Origin: Crossaster papposus
Lineage: Eukaryota > Echinodermata > Asteroidea > Velatida > Solasteridae
Length of the DNA: 64,000 bases
Assembly: GCA_037893245.1 (NCBI GenBank)
Contig: JBAIAA010000009.1
Span: 434,001 to 498,000 of the forward strand
Direction: 5' to 3'
A program made the position numbers and the translations under genes. Numbering within the stretch: the first letter of the stretch is position 1; each line of letters opens with the position of its first letter. Shown piece by piece: positions 61,982 through 64,000 of this stretch. Below the pieces are notes generated by a model. The model saw nothing but the letters and a program-made list of their open reading frames with translations, did not search any database and had not been told where the DNA came from.

Positions 61982-62669
61982 AATATTTTTTTCAAAGAGA
62001 GATTCATTCCAATCGCGTTTTCTGTAGAGTTTTGGAAAGTTAAGTTTGGTTACTATAGGTAAATACGAATTTTAACTGGCCAGAGCTCCGGAGAACGGAT
62101 TAATAAAATTAATCGGATTAGTCTCTTTCCATTTTGTTTGTTTGTCTGTCTGTCTCTTATTTTTTGTTGTCCCCCCACCCCCCCAAAATAAAAATAAAAA
62201 ATTATTTTACTTTTAATACGGTAAAAAAGAAGAAGAGTAATTGCCTGGCCATGTACACAATTGTTTATGCAGTCATTTTGTGTCATATTTTCGAAAACGG
62301 GAACTCTTCGTTACATTGGATGATACGCAAGTTTACCCGGCGTTTGGGGAAAAATAAATAATGAGTGAAACCACACCGGATTGTTGGCCTCTACCGAATA
62401 TAATAAAAAAGTGGATATTCTAAATTATTGTTTGTAATTGTTTGTTTCTTGGAGTTTTCATTCGGATTCGGAAGGATAGCTTTTGCCCTCTGTGCGTGTG
62501 GCAAGCGCCAATGCATGTCACTTTGCACGCGTACATAATTCTTCACGCTTGGGTGATTGTGTGGACAATGCGTGTATGCCCAGAATCCTAGCGGGTACCA
62601 TAAAAGTCGTCCCGGCATGCTTGACCTTCCATTCGATCGCACGATCACATACACTCATCTTCTCCAATC

Positions 62670-63038
62670 ATGGCTCCTAAAGTTAGCGGAAAAGGCCAGA
62701 AGAAGGCCGGCAACACCAAGGCTCCGGTCAGCACGAACAAGAAGAGGCGTCGGCGTCGCAAGGAGAGCTACGGCATCTACATCTACAAAGTCATGAAACA
62801 GGTGCACCCCGACACAGGAATCTCCAGCAAGGCAATGAGCATCATGAACAGCTTTGTCAACGACGTGTTTGAGCGCATCGCCGGCGAATCTTCCCGCCTT
62901 GCCCACTACAACAAGAAGTCGACCATCTCAAGTCGTGAAGTGCAGACTGCAGTACGCCTAATCCTCCCGGGAGAGCTTGCCAAGCATGCAGTCAGCGAAG
63001 GAACCAAGGCCGTCACCAAGTATACGACTTCAAAATAG
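62670..63038 (+). CDS. H2B: Histone H2B (unit 9)
   Basis: Same protein as unit 1; last complete gene in the window. Confidence 0.98.
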   Translation: MAPKVSGKGQKKAGNTKAPVSTNKKRRRRRKESYGIYIYKVMKQVHPDTGISSKAMSIMNSFVNDVFERIAGESSRLAHYNKKSTISSREVQTAVRLILPGELAKHAVSEGTKAVTKYTTSK

Positions 63039-63082
63039 GTTGACCGAGGGAGGAACAAATAACACGAAAAACATAACCAAAC

Positions 63083-63098
63083 GGCTCTTTTCAGAGCC
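63083..63098 (+). terminator. H2B 3' stem-loop (unit 9)
   Basis: GGCTCTTTTCAGAGCC. Confidence 0.96.
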
Positions 63099-64000
63099 AA
63101 CACAATTTAAAAAAAAGAGATGTGACTGTCTGATCTGTGTTACTAATTTAGTCAATATTCGTAGGTGGTAAAATCGTTCGGGTAGTGTTCCCGTCTTTAC
63201 ATTCTCCCTGACCTTAAAAGGAGAAATGAAGATCAACATTAACCTTCTGTTCTCGTCGCCTTTGAAAACAAATATGTGACTTGAAAAGGCATGACGGGGA
63301 AAAGTATTTCTGTAGTATTTGGAGTTCTATTGTTTTACACCGTAGTAAAGACCGATTCGTTAGTTTTGCAATGATACCAAAAGTATTTATTTACATCATT
63401 TAATTAACATGATATATACAACATTGCAGGGCTGACAGTGCGCCGCCCAACCTAAGCGATCGAATTTTTAAAACCAACGAATAGCTTTGACCAAAACAAT
63501 TATACGCGTGCCCGCCAACAACGAAATTGACAAATGGGGGTCATTGTTAATTTAGCCTCAGTAAGTCACGTAGGAATTTGCAATGGCGAAACAGCCTTTT
63601 GTTATTCAGCACCTGTGCGCGCAGTGGTTTTTGTTCATTCAGTCTCCATTACGAGAAGTAGTGGTTTCTTGTTTGATGTATGTTTAATATATGTGTTTGT
63701 CGTATCTCTGTGCAGACAAATCCGTGACAGTTTTCAATGTGGTTTATGAGGGACGATCTGCGGCCAGCGTGGAGGCAGGTCAATCGGTAGGCAACAGGGA
63801 CACACCGTCGGGATAACAGAAATCGTCTGAGAAAGCAGGTAAGGTTTTTGGGTGCTTTGGGTTTTTGCTGTTATGATTTCATCGCTTAGATTGAAGACAG
63901 ACAGACAGACAGACCTCGTTCAAAAAATGTATCCCTGTCTTCACGAATCCAAAAATGGATGCGGTGCACTCAACCGTACAGTAAGTGTGTCGCGCGTGAT

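Overview
The window is a stretch of a tandem multigene array from an animal genome, most likely an echinoderm. Evidence for this: four intronless replication-dependent histone genes, a 16-base histone 3' stem-loop after each one followed by a purine-rich CAAGAGAGA-like element, PyCATTCPu-type cap sites as in sea urchin histone genes, Cys (not Thr) at H4 position 73 and Glu (not Asp) at H3 position 81. The last two match sea urchin proteins as I remember them; I cannot name a species.

Layout: eight complete repeat units and part of a ninth, all in the same orientation. Each unit reads H4 > H3 > H2B > H2A > U2 snRNA, all on the + strand. The uninterrupted unit is 6,249 bp (6,253 bp for the first, which has one extra CAAA). 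The units are almost identical, so the array is strongly homogenised. All copies of each histone protein are identical. No linker histone H1 is present. Offsets from unit 1 are: unit 2 +6253, unit 3 +14374, unit 4 +20623, unit 5 +28608, unit 6 +37415, unit 7 +46177, unit 8 +54155, unit 9 +60404; within a unit these hold from the H4 promoter to U2 nucleotide 29-36.

The unusual part is what happens in U2. Of eight U2 loci, three are intact (units 1, 3, 8) and five are split by insertions (units 2, 4, 5, 6, 7). All insertions lie at the same place, between U2 nucleotides 36 and 37, inside the GUAGUA branch-point recognition sequence. Two unrelated-looking element types use this site. Type A (units 2, 4, 7; about 1.7-1.9 kb) has one ORF of 446-499 codons: an RRM-like region, three CCHC zinc knuckles and a Pro/Arg-rich tail. 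Type B (units 5, 6; about 2.5 kb) has one ORF of about 550 codons: an RRM-like region, three CCHC knuckles, a Cys-rich segment, a basic stretch and two C-terminal C2H2 fingers, with a structured ~600-nt leader and a structured 3' UTR. Both ORFs look like ORF1 proteins of Tx1-like non-LTR retrotransposons, a group with known U2-targeting members (Keno). Neither element encodes a reverse transcriptase or endonuclease. They look like ORF1-only 'half-LINEs' mobilised by a partner outside this window.

Type A appears to use the U2 promoter directly: its ORF begins 41 nt after the U2 start, in a strong initiation context, and the U2-like leader has changes that remove the AUG naturally present at U2 nucleotides 29-31. 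Only synonymous differences separate copies A1 and A2 over the first 196 codons, so the protein has been under purifying selection. Same-type copies differ far more than the surrounding units, which points to several separate insertions rather than copying with the array.
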